From positions 27,991,513 through 28,055,512 of the forward strand of contig NC_081545.1 of NCBI RefSeq assembly GCF_901000735.1: a DNA stretch of 64,000 nucleotides, given 5' to 3'. Below the pieces are notes generated by a model. That model searched no databases. It was not told the origin of the DNA and was given only the letters and a program-made list of their open reading frames with translations. How positions within the stretch are numbered: the first letter of the stretch is position 1; each line of letters begins with the position of its first letter. The position numbers and the translations under genes were made by a program. Origin of the DNA: Corylus avellana. Taxonomy: Eukaryota; Streptophyta; Magnoliopsida; Fagales; Betulaceae. This document shows, piece after piece, positions 22,409-34,277 of this stretch.

Positions 22409-22768
22409 ACCATGATCAAAAATCATATATTTGGTTTAGGTGCCTTAAAAAAAATCATGTAATTATTTCAACGATTCTCTTTTTCTTTTCATGAAAAAAC
22501 TTGAAATGATAAACAAAAGAAACTATTTTCACTCCTTTAGCTTTTTTTTTTTTTTTTTCAGCACGACCTGAGCTAAATCAAGAGGTACAGTATAAGAAAC
22601 TTTACCTTGCAAGTCCCAAGGCTCCATCTTATTCAAGTCCACCTCTCTAATGACGTCCATATCAAACTTCTGAAAGGAAATCTTCTTCTTGAGGTAGTAG
22701 TGAAGCAGCTCTTCGTCGGTTGGGTGGAATCGGAATCCTGGAGGCACACCACCACTGGATGAAGCCAT
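19272..22768 (-). CDS. BRN1/BRN2: NAC transcription factor, BEARSKIN1/2 (ANAC015/ANAC070) ortholog
   Basis: Three exons: 22768-22606 (ATG at 22766-22768), 20683-20406 and 19919-19272, with stop TAG at 19272-19274. All junctions are GT-AG with matching phases, giving 362 aa. The NAC domain fills the first 170 or so residues, with subdomains [60 protein letters not shown], the [10 protein letters not shown] block and [14 protein letters not shown]. The C-terminal tail ends EMDFWGYGK and carries [12 protein letters not shown] and [17 protein letters not shown], which match the Arabidopsis BRN1/BRN2 tails, so the subfamily call is firm. In Arabidopsis these nuclear factors, with SOMBRERO, drive root-cap maturation and cell release. 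Intron 1 is long (1922 bp); intron 2 is 486 bp. Which of the two paralogs it matches cannot be decided here. Confidence 0.95.
21600..21800. repeat. Possible dispersed-repeat fragment in NAC intron 1
   Basis: A stretch less AT-rich than the rest of the intron (AAGAAAGCTCACCTCAGCCC, then CATAGGGGCCCCTATTCC, a short GGGGCCCC-centred palindrome) resembles an inserted repeat. The family was not identified and no terminal repeats are seen. Confidence 0.3.
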
Positions 22769-22894
22769 TACAAATTAATAACCAAATTGCAAGAACACAA
22801 TTACTAATTAGCTCTTGAAAGTCTCCCTCGATCTCCAAAACTTCGAGTTGAGCGAGCAATAAACTTGTAAGTGGGGGTGCCGTACGTCATGGGG

Positions 22895-22902
22895 CTTATA
22901 TA
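22895..22902 (-). promoter_or_regulatory. Probable TATA box of the NAC (BRN) gene
   Basis: TATATAAG on the minus strand about 127 bp upstream of the ATG, leaving room for a 5' UTR of about 100 bases. It lies in a TA-rich context, so the exact position is uncertain. Confidence 0.5.
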
Positions 22903-22999
22903 TACATATATTTCATCATTGGTGTCAACGGGGGTGTGGTTGATGCCTCAAGGTTGACAGCCAGTGACTACGCCGGCGGGAATGGATAGAGCTATCGTA

Positions 23000-23514
23000 A
23001 AAGGCAAGTCTAAGGAATGAGACTAGGATTCATTTTTTAAGCTAGTCTACCATTCAGGAAATGCTAGCTTCTTCTACATGCGCTTATATGGAGCGTGCTT
23101 GCACTCTCCCCCGCCAATACATGCAGCTAGCTCCGCAAGACCTGAACAAATTAATATGCTTGATTTTCTTTTATTGCATAAATGGGTGGCGAAATTAAGG
23201 ATCACAGGAGGGGTTAGTTTAGTCGCAAAAGATTTTACTGGATTGTATTTTTTCATACGTCCTTTGTATTTTTATTTTTTTTTTGCAAATTTACCTTTAA
23301 ATTTATGGGGTGTTAAAATAATTCAATAATAATTATGTTCTTTTTCCATAGTATATAGGCATAAATCAAGCATGAGAAATAATGACATACTTCTATTATA
23401 TATTCTTAGAACAAGCTTCTAATATTTGCCTAATAAATCAACATATTGCAAATATCTTATATGAAGATCTCGATATATATACCAATTAATTGCCAATAGT
23501 AAGTAATTATCATG
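23000..23514. other. Upstream region of the NAC gene
   Basis: No gene seen. The ORFs at 23074-23329 on both strands are short and lack family features. This is the candidate distal promoter of the BRN-type gene. Confidence 0.4.
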
Positions 23515-23630
23515 TCTCTAAGATGTAACTCAATCGGATGGGGATTACGTATTATAAAGCGGAGGTTTCTAGTTCGAATTCTCCTCCCCTTCTTGTGTGG
23601 AGATATAAAAAATAAATAAAAATAAAAAAT
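23515..23630 (+). repeat. tRNA-derived SINE remnant
   Basis: A pol III promoter-like pair is visible: an A-box-like TGTAACTCAATCGG at 23524-23537 and a B-box-like AGTTCGAATTCTCC at 23571-23584, about 35 bp apart, followed by an A-rich tail (AAAAAATAAATAAAAATAAA). This is the architecture of plant tRNA-related SINEs. It does not fold as a functional tRNA. Confidence 0.7.
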
Positions 23631-23775
23631 TCGGGGATTTAAAATCACTAAAGAGATAAAATGAAAATACATATATGCATGTTACGAGCATTAATGGTAC
23701 GTATATGATCTAATCCATTGAGCTTCTCTTCCGCGCTCCACATGCATGCAAGGAGCAAAGGGAAAAGGGGAGTGC

Positions 23776-23918
23776 TAGGCTTACAAACAAATTTTATAAA
23801 AAAACTTTTACAAACTGATGTGACACAATATAATTAGGTTTTTCAAAATTTGAACTTATCTTATATCTATTAATTATATTGTGCCACATCAGTTTGTAAA
23901 AATTTGTTTGTAAGCCTA
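23776..23918. repeat. MITE, copy 1 (TAGGCTTACAAACAAATTT termini)
   Basis: A 143-bp foldback. TAGGCTTACAAACAAATTTT at the left is mirrored by AAATTTGTTTGTAAGCCTA at the right, and complementarity extends inward through ACAAACTGATGTG.CACAATATAATTA. A second copy of the family lies at 30230-30376. No clear longer target-site duplication is seen, so the superfamily is not assigned. Confidence 0.9.
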
Positions 23919-26900
23919 ACATTCCTCAAGGGAAAATATGTACTACACAAGGTTGTACGTGCAGGTGCAGGAAAAATAAATATTAATTTTTGAGATATAA
24001 AAAAAAAATGATAATTATTATTTTCTAGTAAATAATTATTATTTTTTTTTCCAAGTAATTAATTAATAATAATGGTTATAAGTTGATGGCGCACACGCGC
24101 TGTGCATAACACAGTGGACTGCCTATTCCGACTATCTAGTTAATTAATATAATGGAAATATTTAAAGGTAAAAATGATCCCGAGAAAATAAGAACAATAT
24201 AATCATGAGATATTTGATTGTTCTCAAAGCAAGAGTTGGAAAAATAGCTGCTAAACTTTCTCGAGATTTTCACTGTTGATTGGACGGCGGAAATTTTATA
24301 TGAATATATATTGATAGCATTTTGTTAACTCTAATAATTTAGGGTTTGGACTTGGAGACGCAGTCGCCATAGCTAATTGGGCTTGCACATGTGAGAGGAT
24401 TCACTTGATTAGAGCGCACGCTTTCTTTCTGTGTGTATCCAATTTATTAAACCTTAAGATGTTTAAAGGTATATATCTAGGTCTATTTGAGCTGTTTTTT
24501 GGGGTATATAGTTGACTAGCTATTTACGGGATTCAAATCATCTTGCTCAGAAGAAAAAACTAAAAAAAAGTAAAGAAAAGGGAGCTAGGGGGGGTTGATT
24601 AGCTCATCTCTAGTTGTCTTCTCTGCATACTCTCGAATTAGTCACACAACTGCTGGATTGTTGAGACCATGCAATTTGGTTAAAAGTAAAGAAGAAGAAA
24701 AAAAAGAAGAAGAGAAAAAACAGTACACGACATCTACTGTTCGATGATGTGATTACGTAGAAGCAAGCATGCAATTAGGTATAAAGATTCTTATTGCAAT
24801 ATTCAAATTCATGCCCTAGTGTGTACTTGACCCTTTTAAATATTACTTTTAGACCATTAAACAGCTACTCTAGATGATATTTAACCCAACCATATATATG
24901 CTATGCAGAGAGTAATTAAGCAAGAAATCACAAGCATTTTTATCCTGCATTGCTGACATGGCAGTTCTAACAAACTATTGGATCAATTTTTGCTAAAAAA
25001 AAAAAAAAGAATGGTTGGATCAATTGTCTCGTTAGAATTGTAAAATAAAAAATGGATTACTATGTGTTTTTCTGGTATTCTCCTGGTAATCCTTTTGGTC
25101 CTAGGTGAAAAACAAAAAACAACAAAAACTGACCCTTATTTCTCTCACATGATTTTTATAAAATAATATCCACATAATACCAAAAAGATAAGAGGAGAAT
25201 ACTAGAAGAGCACCTAATAGTCCCAGAATCAAAATATTAGATTTCGTTGAACCTTGTTTTTCAATGAGTAAATCCCATCATTTTGGGAAAATGTATTTAT
25301 TATTTTTATATTAGAATGAGGGCTTGGTATATTTGAAATGATATAAAAATAATAATGTAATATTCTAAATTTAAAACTAAGCCACCCCTTAGCTAAAATG
25401 AGAATGGCTGGCCACCTCCATTTGCATGCCCAAAGGGATGGCTCAAGACACCCCTTTATTTTTTGTTTTTTTTTTTTGAAGTTTTAATTTAATTTAATTT
25501 TTTTAGTTTTATATATTTTTTTAAAAAAATTTAATGAGGTCACATTGCAGTTTTTTATTGGTTTGACATATAATTTCGTTAGTTTCGTGGACAAAAGATG
25601 GACAAAGATACTATCTGTGTATTTTGCCACCATCTATGATGCAAAATGAAATGTTGCAGATGGAAAATAAATAAATAAATAAAATAAATAAAGTTATTAA
25701 AACCTCGGTACCGAAAAAGCATTTAACCCTTTGCATAAACATATTAGAGATTAAGTAATGCTATTTGGTAAACTCTCAAACGACTCTCATACAATTATGA
25801 TGATATGGCAATGAAAATTAGCCTTTTGATCAACAAGGACTTGTAAAAAGAAAAAAATCAAATACTAATTTTTATTGCCACGTAATCAAATTATATAAGA
25901 TTCCACTAAATTGCATTACTCTTAGAGATTATCAAAAACACTATTCTAATTAATTCCTCCTTCCAAAAGTAAAAGAGTAATTCCATAATAAACTCTTGTA
26001 TAACTACCCTATGTATAACTGAATGACGTGGCAATATAAATCAATTAGAAAAAAAAAAAATCAAACTTTACTTGAATATTAAAATGAAGGGATAGAAAAT
26101 AATTGGTAAAAATAACAAAAAAATATTATGTTTGTCAACCTTTTTCTTTGTCATTTTTTCTTTATATCCAAAATATTCAAAAATATTAACAAATAACTTT
26201 CCTCACAAAACACTAACAAAAACTCAAAACTCTTCTCACCATTAAAACACTTTTTTAACCAAAGTACAAAAAAATACCTTCAAAAAATGGTTATCAAACC
26301 CCATCAAGATAGCATCGAATCTATTCCACCTAAACATCTGATAAGTAGCTATGGGCCTTTTAATTTATTTATTTATTTATTTTTAAAAAAATGTTTTTGG
26401 TAGGGTCTACTACAGACTACACCCATGTGAAACGCACGCGATCATTGAAATGTTATTGGCTTATTGTACAATTGGGTCCTAAAGTCAGGAATCAAAAGGG
26501 CGATCCAAGGCCCAGCCTTTAGCCCGTAAAGTTCTATGTGCTAGAGGTTGTGCTTGTGCATCACATCCTCTACTAAAAGTATTTTTTAACCTCTCTAATT
26601 CAATTCTAAATAGGTTCCGAGAAATGTAATGAAAAAAATCACGTTTGTTTTGTCTTCAACGTTATTCACCCTCAACGTCATTTTTCAAAATTAAATCTTG
26701 TTCATCCATCTTATTTAAAAGAGATCACCAATTATTTGACCAACTTGGATGTAAGCAAGATCTAGTGTGGAAACTCTTGCAAGGCCCACAAGAGGAGATG
26801 AAAGTAGGTAGTTTGCCTGCTTATGGTACGTTTGATACACTAGAATGATGGTTTATTATAAATAAGAATATTGAGTATATAGAAATATAATTAAGAAGTT

Positions 26901-29356
26901 TAAATGAAATAAGCATTCTTATTCTTTCGTTTGAAGACAATACAAGAAAGACCAAATTTTTATAACTCGAATTGAATGTTATTTTGTCCAAATGTCCTAA
27001 AATATCTTAGCTCTAAAAATGATTTTTCCAAAAATCTATTGTTTTTTTTTTTCTTTTTCTTAGGCAACAAAAAATGTTTGTCCCTCATGTCCATAGAAAC
27101 GTAGGAATAGGTATAGGAATGAAATAACTATTCATATGGAAAAACTATTATGTCATATGGTATGCTTATTGTTCTTGGGAATAACAATTCCATGTGAACT
27201 ATTAGAATGAAGTAGCCTTGAGTATTTTCTTTTCTTTTTTTTTTAAAAAAAAAAACAAAGAATTGTAAAAAAAGTGAAAACATTACCATGGGTGGCTGAC
27301 CACCCTTTACATAAGCATTGGGGCTGGTCACATCGCCCTTGGATAGTATCGGGGTGGTCGATCGATGCTGAAAAAGAAATTTTCAAAGTTATGGTATTTT
27401 AAGAAATTTAGGCAAAACATGATTTAGTCCAAGTTAAAAAAAATTGGTGATTCATGAGTTGTCATCCAACGAAATAATATGAATGATATTTCTATTCCAA
27501 TTTCTTGTATTTTTAGGAATACCATTTATATTCCTAAGGAATCAACATTCCAATGTACCCAAAGGCATAGGGAGAGGAATAGGAATATAGGATGGCCAAT
27601 ATTGGGCATGACCTCGCCTCTCTTTTGAAAATTTTCTTTATTATAGCATATAAATAGCTAAATCCATATATTTGGGCCTAAATAATTAATTAATTAAGCT
27701 CTGCCATGATATTTCCGATGTCATGATACGTTGAATGGGATCAACACGGCCCAGACCGCTCTGTTCTCTAGGATATAGCGACATCATGAGATTCATGACA
27801 TAATCACACGACTTTGTTTCCTCATTTGCTTTTCTAATCAATTGTTGAGACTTGAGATATTTCATAATAAGATTCTTATTTGATAACTATAGTTATTTGA
27901 TTGCATACTATGATATTTTTTAATTTTTAGGATAAACTTTATAAAATTTCACTAAACAAGGACAAAGTCAGACAATTGAGCTATGAGAAAGAATTAAAGG
28001 GTGTGAGAAGATATCTTTGAACCTTGTGTAGGAGCCAATTTATAGGCTTTGAAGTAAACTTGAACTAGTTCTCCTTATTTGAGTTATATTGGGAGTCCAT
28101 AGTTGAGTTAAATTTGAGCTCTTATTCCCTTGTAGACTTTGAGTAAGACTTATTTACTCTAACATTATCCCAATTGAAATATATCTTCTTATTAATTAAT
28201 GCCCTTTCTTATTAATTAATATTTTTGTGGGCCTACATTGACCATTGGGCCCAGAATTTGGTGGAGTTGTGATGTAAATTTATTCCCAACAAAGGGTACC
28301 GTAATTTTTTTTTTTTTTTTTTTTTTCAATTACCCAATTCCGTTAAAAAAAAAAATTAATCAAACACACTAAAAATTTAATCTTTATGCTTTTATATGAT
28401 TTCAATTTAATCTATGATGAGTTTTCAATTGGTACAAATTTACCAAACCTTAATTATCGTAGGCTCTCTTGCTAGATCTCAAGTCGGCGCCACCCCTTTT
28501 GATCATGCAAAAATAGAAATAATTAGTTACAAAGATATAAATAAAAACAAATAATATAATTTGCGATGGCTTTTGTTGTCTTCTTCTAATTCATATGGTT
28601 TATGAAAGCTTCTTGTAATTTATGTACGATTCACAAGTTTTGGCAAGTCATCCAAAATGTGTATGATATGATCTAACAAAAACAATAAATGAATTCGCTT
28701 AGAAAAATAACAAATGCATTCCACTTGATCACAATAAAATGATTACAACACAAATTTTTGCAAACAATATTTAGTTCACGAATATATAAATATCTTGTAG
28801 TTTTATAGATATGTATGATGAACGTTTTACAATGCAGAATTTTATTTACAAAGTTTTACAACGCAAAATGTTTACTTACAAACTTGATTTATTGGAGAAA
28901 ATCAAATGTTTCTACGGCAATTTCAATACAATGATGCCAAAAATTCGAGAGAAAAGAGGGAGTAAAGAAAAATATTTCTAAAACCTTACTGAGTTATATA
29001 TACTCATTAGAGAATAAAGAAATTATAAAAAAGATAGGAAGTTGGCAATATGTATATTCTTATCATAGGGCATAAATCATTTCCTATAAATTATTGTTGG
29101 TTATGTCCTCCCTTATTTACCTAAGTATTTATCAAAAAAAGAAAATATATTACTTTTTTAAAATTAAATATTTTAAAAATAATAAAAAAACCAACTATTT
29201 TATAAAAATAGGTTGCTACCATTATAATTACGGTAAATTATAGCTATATTCGATAAAACAGATATTTTAACCAAGTCGGTTGCCATTAGAATTCTTATTT
29301 GACACGAAAGATCCATGGCCTCTTATTTATATTCCTCTTCCCACCCTATTCCCATT
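23919..29356. other. Gene-poor AT-rich intergenic region
   Basis: About 5.4 kb with no supported coding gene. It contains homopolymer and TAAA-type tracts, CCACC/GGTGG-type short motifs (about 25400-25460 and 27290-27362), a loose foldback near 25757-25925 whose ends both read AGTAATGC, and a possible larger terminal-repeat element at 26826-27563. The small ORFs at 26645 and 27128 look random. Confidence 0.55.
26826..27563. repeat. Possible non-autonomous DNA element with short terminal inverted repeats
   Basis: The left edge GTACGTTTGATACACTAGAATG and the right edge read inward, TTTGGGTACATTGGAATG, are partly complementary. Inside are repeated ATTCTTATTC/GGAATA-type motifs. No transposase is present. 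The terminal match is imperfect and no target-site duplication was confirmed. Confidence 0.35.
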
Positions 29357-30107
29357 CCCACCCAGAAGGCGAGCAGAGACGCGAACCAGTACCACCTCTA
29401 GGTTTTGCTCCTCAATTCTGAATAACCTTTTCAATCCTTATTTATTGCTTTTCCATGTCTCCTTTGTTGTTTGACGGCTTCTATAGCTCCTCTTGTTGTT
29501 TGACGGCTGAGATCTTCTTTGAGACCTTCGATTCCAATATTTGTTTGGTATTTATTTGCAGATTTATGTGATTTTGCGCTTGTTGATACTATTCTCGTCT
29601 TCTATCTTTGTTGTTCGATTGATCTGATCAGAATTGCATAGTTCAACTTTTTTTATTTTTTTTTGACGAATAGTTACCTGTATATTTTTTTTTTTCTCTC
29701 TCTATAACGATTCTAAGCTAAGGTTTTGACCTATGGCGTAGCCCATAATCTTCGTGGTTTCCGTTTAATAATCTGCTGGATGTATTAGCTCAAATAATAG
29801 TTCTAATATTGATGGTGGCAGACAAGGCTTGCGGACGATTTTGGGTAAACTTTCTGGGGACAAAATTCTAATTAAATTAAGGTGATTTTATCGAATATAA
29901 TTCTTTGATTTCTATTTAGTTGTTTTCGAAATATTACCCTTTAGAATTTATGAACTTCTGAGAAAAGACCTTATAAGACTCTTATCTGCGTCTGCGTCTG
30001 TTGAAAGCTAACGACAAGACTCTCGTAAAGATCGGGTGTTTGAGGAGGTCATTGGTAATGGTCAGAATACAGAGATTTTAACTATAGATAGGAAGCGACT
30101 CATGTAA
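29357..30107. repeat. Direct repeat unit 1 upstream of the eRF1 promoter
   Basis: Diverged direct copy of 30970-31697. Shared blocks include CCAGTACCACCTCTAGGTTT (unit 2 has CCGGTACC...), TGCTCCTCAATTCT, GAGACCTTCGATTCCA, a GATTTTGGGTAAACTTT block, AATTAAATTAAGGTGATTTT, ATTTATGAACTTCTGAGAAA and AGCTAACGACAAGACTC. Each unit is about 0.73-0.75 kb with scattered substitutions and indels. Unit 2 lies in the eRF1 5'-UTR intron, so unit 1 may be a duplicated leader/intron segment. Confidence 0.88.
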
Positions 30108-30229
30108 AACTTTCATGTTTTACAGGTTTTACATGTTTACAGCCGACTAACTGTCTGTCGAGTTTCGAGTTCGAACTGTTAGTAATTGATTTTAATTTTT
30201 TATACCGAGCTTGGTTTGGTTATTAGTAG

Positions 30230-30376
30230 TGTTAGACTTACAAATAAATTTTACTGAAAAATTTTACCTATTGATGTGGCACAATATGATTAAGTTTGAA
30301 TTTATCTTATATTCAATCATGTAGTGCCACGTCCGTTTGTAAATTTTTTTTTATAAAATTTGTTTGTAAGCTTAGC
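30230..30376. repeat. MITE, copy 2, just upstream of the eRF1 promoter
   Basis: Same family as 23776-23918. It begins GTTAGACTTACAAATAAATT and ends with AAATTTGTTTGTAAGCTTAGC, with internal GATGTGGCACAATATGATTA and CATGTAGTGCCACGTCCG. It is more diverged than copy 1. It sits about 95 bp upstream of the putative TATA box of eRF1. Confidence 0.85.
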
Positions 30377-30470
30377 ATTTCTGTTAGTATTAATTGGTAT
30401 TAACTGAACCGTCATTTAGGACTTTTAAATATTTTTTTTCCCAACTCAAAACTGCGTCGTTTTGCTTTTC

Positions 30471-30478
30471 TATATAAA
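30471..30478 (+). promoter_or_regulatory. Probable TATA box of the eRF1 gene
   Basis: TATATAAA is followed about 10-20 bases later by AGCCCTAAACC, a telo-box-like motif common near start sites of plant translation genes, and then by a CT-rich leader. AAAACTGCGTCGTTTTGC lies just upstream (about 30449-30466). Confidence 0.6.
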
Positions 30479-30499
30479 CATCTCCTGCAGCCCTAAACC

Positions 30500-30661
30500 A
30501 AACTCACGCCTGCCCCTCTCTCTCTTGTCTCCAGACTTGCTGTCTTCGTGTCTCTCTCTCTCGTTTTCTCGCTGCAACTGCAAGCCCGTCGTCTCTCTCG
30601 TCTCCCGCCGTGTACCTCTCTCGTCTCTCGTCGTGTTCGGTGTCAGATTTTCTCGATTCAG
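30500..30661 (+). other. eRF1 5'-UTR exon 1 (start approximate)
   Basis: CT-rich leader (CCTCTCTCTCTCTTGTCTCC and related) ending ...CTCGATTCAG at 30661, next to the donor GTATAG. The matching acceptor is TTTGTGCAG at 34246, just upstream of the coding start. The long frame through it (30462-30752) has no ATG at its head and is not a gene. Confidence 0.65.
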
Positions 30662-30969
30662 GTATAGATTTTTCGAGTTACTTTATTTAGGGTTTTTAAA
30701 TTCGGGGGTTTCACTATTTATAGATTTTGATTATTTGATTTTGAATCTGTGATTCTTTGCTTTGATTTTATTTTCGAGTTAGTTTATATTATTAGGAGTA
30801 CTTAGGAATGAGAATGATGGATTTTTACGCTACCTTGAGCTGATTTACGCTACCTTGATTTTTCCTGCAAATAAATTTTCTTCTTTTGGATAAGCATCCG
30901 CATGATAAAGCCCTGATTAACCGAAACTGACTTTTAACAGAACATTTTGAAATTACCGTTATAGCCGAT

Positions 30970-31697
30970 ACCCACCCTGAAGGCGAACCGGTACCACCTC
31001 TAGGTTTTGCTCCTCAATTCTAAATACCCTTTTCAATCATTATTTATTGCTTTTCTATACCCCTTTGTTGAGACCTTCGATTCCAGTATTGGTTTGGTAT
31101 TTCTTTCTGTGATTTTGCACTTGTTGATACTGTTCTTGTCTTCTATTTTTATTTTTTATTTTTTTTTCTGATTCGATCATATCACTATTACCCGTCACTG
31201 CTTTGCTGTTCGATTGATCTGATCAGCGTAGATACCTTTTTTTTGGGATGAATTTAGTTACCTTGTCTTTATTTTTTCCTCTCTCCATAAGGATTATAAG
31301 ATAGGGTTTTGACCAATGGCTTAGCCCATAATCTTTGTGGTTTCTGTCTGTTGGATGTATTAGCTGAAATACTAGTTCTAATATTGATGGTGACAGACAA
31401 GTTTTTTAGATGATTTTGGGTAAACTTTGTGGAGTCAGAATTCTAATTAAATTAAGGTGATTTTATTGAATATAATTCTTTGATTTCTATTTAGTTGTTT
31501 TTGAAATATTAACCTTTTGAATTTATGAACTTCTGAGAAAAGACCCGAAGGGTATAAATTATAAGAACTCTTATCTCTTAGTGTCTGTGTCTGTTGAAAG
31601 CTAACGACAAGACTCTTGTAAGGATCGGGTGTTTGAGGAGCTCCTTGGTAATGGTATGAATACAGTGATATTAATTATAGCGAGGAAGTGACTCATT
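30970..31697. repeat. Direct repeat unit 2, inside the eRF1 5'-UTR intron
   Basis: Partner of 29357-30107 in the same orientation, with the eRF1 promoter and first exon between them. The divergence (numerous substitutions, several short indels) indicates an old duplication rather than an assembly overlap. Confidence 0.88.
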
Positions 31698-32439
31698 GGA
31701 ATGCTTCTATATTACTAAGCAAAAGAAGAGCTAAAATTATTCTTAGAAAATAGATAGATAACTTTATTCCATAGTAATACAATATTTATTTGTGCAAATC
31801 TCTGAAATTAGTCACAAGGCTGAATGAGTGATATAGCATAACTAGACTAAATCTACAGGCTTAACTTAAGCATTTGCGATTAAGGTAGTGTTCTAATTAA
31901 AACCTCATTTTGATGCGTTATCAGGTGTTTATGTGGCATTAAACTTTGGTTGTTTGGGATAGTTGCCTAACTTACCTTGTGCAGGTTAAATGGAAAATAA
32001 TTTAGGTAATACGATCAAATCCATGACATTAAATTATTGAATTTGAATCAGATAGACATCCTTTACCATGAGTATTTGCATGACGCAAGTGAAGCTTTCT
32101 TTTCTTCCCTTGGTTTATGCATACAAGGGAGAGAGCAAGGGTTTTCTTTGAGATTTTTCTGTTGCAGATGATTTCGATGTTGTGACCATGGAGAATTGTA
32201 GTATTCAGAGTGAAGATCTTTCAATAGTATAGATTTTCTAGGGTCTGCGGTGCTTTTGTAATGAGATTGTATTGTTTACCTAGAGAGATGATATTCTTAT
32301 ATTTTTACAATATGTTTTCTACTCAAGTCTAGGGCATAAACTTGAGTGTTGTAATCTCTATTTAATAAATGCGGGTTGATTGAATTTGTTCTGTGGTTTT
32401 CTTTATACACCAGAAGTGTTTTCTTTGTAAATTTGTTGT

Positions 32440-32700
32440 GTTTTATCTCTTTTTTTTTTTTGGTGCTTGATGCAACATAACTGGATCCAAACAAATAGAC
32501 TTAAGCCTTTAAGTTGAAGTAGTATCTCAAAATATTGTTAGTGTAAGTGTTTAAGTCCTATACCAGCTAGTAGTTACAAGATCGAATGACTGATATAACA
32601 TAAAAGGATTAAAACCCGTAAGTTTAAGCTTTTGGATTTAGATGGTGCCCTAACATTTTATATCAAGATCTTACTTGTTTTCCCAACAAGTGGTATCAAA
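32440..32700 (+). repeat. Possible copia-type LTR end and primer-binding site remnant
   Basis: The sequence ends ...CCCAACAAG followed by TGGTATCAAAG (32691-32701), one base from the initiator-Met tRNA primer-binding site TGGTATCAGAG of many plant retrotransposons. Related blocks (GAGTGATATAGCATAACTAG; CTTAAGC plus GGTGTCC) recur at about 31830-31900 and 33120-33200. No coding domain follows. Confidence 0.4.
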
Positions 32701-34277
32701 GTTGATGGTGGTGTATGGTAAGGCAAATGATGGTGGGTTTTTTAACAGTTTGAGCAAGGGCAGTCCATGTGCATAGACGATAAGTTATTCCATGATGAGA
32801 CCCTTTTGCAGCTGGAGTAAGGATATGATGCATTGCATTGATAAGCTCATAAAGCCTATACAAATGATCTTAGTAGAGGTCTATAACAAACTTCCATGGT
32901 AGAGCAGTTAAGAGTAGATCTACCATTGGTTCTCATGGTACAGCAACAGTTATATTTATGATTTGTGAGCATTGGACAGCACTGACCTCTTGGTGGTGAT
33001 ATGTAACACTTGATAGAATTTAAAATGTTTCTATTTGAGAGGAGTATAGAGTTAATGTGGCGGACAACATACATGTGATGAGAAGATTGTTGAAGTATAC
33101 ATTGTTAATGTCATAAGAGTGAGTGATTGATGTGACATACTAACATAACTAAAAATATACCCATATGCTTAAGCTTTTTGATTATATGGTGTCCACCATG
33201 TTATATCAGTAATTAAATTGGAGACCTCCACAGCTCTTCTTAACCTTAAATAGTCAGGAAGGTCTTCTTTATTTGTTTTACCCCCACTCAAACCTCTCTT
33301 TGTCCATGTGTGTTTGTTCCTTTCATACAAGAGCACAGTATTTTGTATTTAGAGGGATAAGAAGTAGCATAAAGGACCTGATTTTATTATTTATTTTTTT
33401 TGGTTTAAAATCATTGTTTGGCCTTTGTTTACTTGGTGAAAATATTGAATAAATTAAGCTATTTTTATGCTGTAATTTTGAAGACCAGTTTTAGTTGTCC
33501 CTAATATGTAAGTGAATAAGAGATGGATGAAAAACATTTGTGGTTAATCCCCCTGTTTGACAAGCTGCTTTTTCAAAATTAGAAAATACAACTATTATCA
33601 GGAATTTTATTTTTAGTTGGTTCTTATTGTCAATTTAGTAATAAGTAGTATTTTTTTAAAAAGAAATTTAGTTGTATTTCTTGCAAGAGTGGCCTTATTG
33701 ATTCGTGTTGATAGCAGTTGATGCTGAATATCATGTCACATTGGTTATGTTTGAGCCTACTAATTGGATGTTTGATACTTAGCTTGGAATAATTTTGTTT
33801 TGTAGATTAGATATCATTGAAAGTGTTCTTTAATATATCACTTCATGTGCAGCAGCAACTTGTATGAGGATACCATCTGATTTCAGTAGTAGCCTAGCTG
33901 AAAATATAAAAGCATTTATCTTAATTATGTTAGTAGGTTATTGTTGGAAGATGAATCTTCACATGATATAGGAACTCCAAACAGTGTCACGTGGTTGATC
34001 AATTTACGTTGCTTAGAAATTTAGAATTTACTTTTTCCAAATTTAATTTATGATTAATTTTGACAATGCTGTTTTTTACTCAACCTTATGCGTTCAGTAG
34101 ATATTGCCTTATGTTATACTATCTTTTCTGAAGAAAATCCCTGTGCAGATCTCAATTTTTGTTTTATTAATCACTGTCGTAGGACTCTTTCTGGTCAGCT
34201 TTATCTTCTAAATATCTGTTAGCTCAATTTTTTGCTGTTTGTGCAGGATATCATCTACTGTGTGAGCGTTGTAATCA

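Larger units (their letters stand above)
30662..34246 (+). other. Long 5'-UTR intron of eRF1
   Basis: About 3.6 kb of T-rich sequence between the donor GTATAG and the acceptor TGTGCAG. It contains direct repeat unit 2 (30970-31697) and retroelement-like LTR/primer-binding remnants (about 32440-32700). Additional non-coding exons cannot be excluded. No coding gene is seen inside. Confidence 0.6.

Noticed and set aside
23524..23584. tRNA gene at the A/B-box sequence
   Set aside because: No acceptor-stem pairing or anticodon arm could be drawn, and an A-rich tail follows, as in a SINE.
30462..30752. 96-aa ORF upstream of eRF1
   Set aside because: No ATG at its head. It runs through the CT-rich leader exon and past a good splice donor, with low-complexity Ser/Leu composition.
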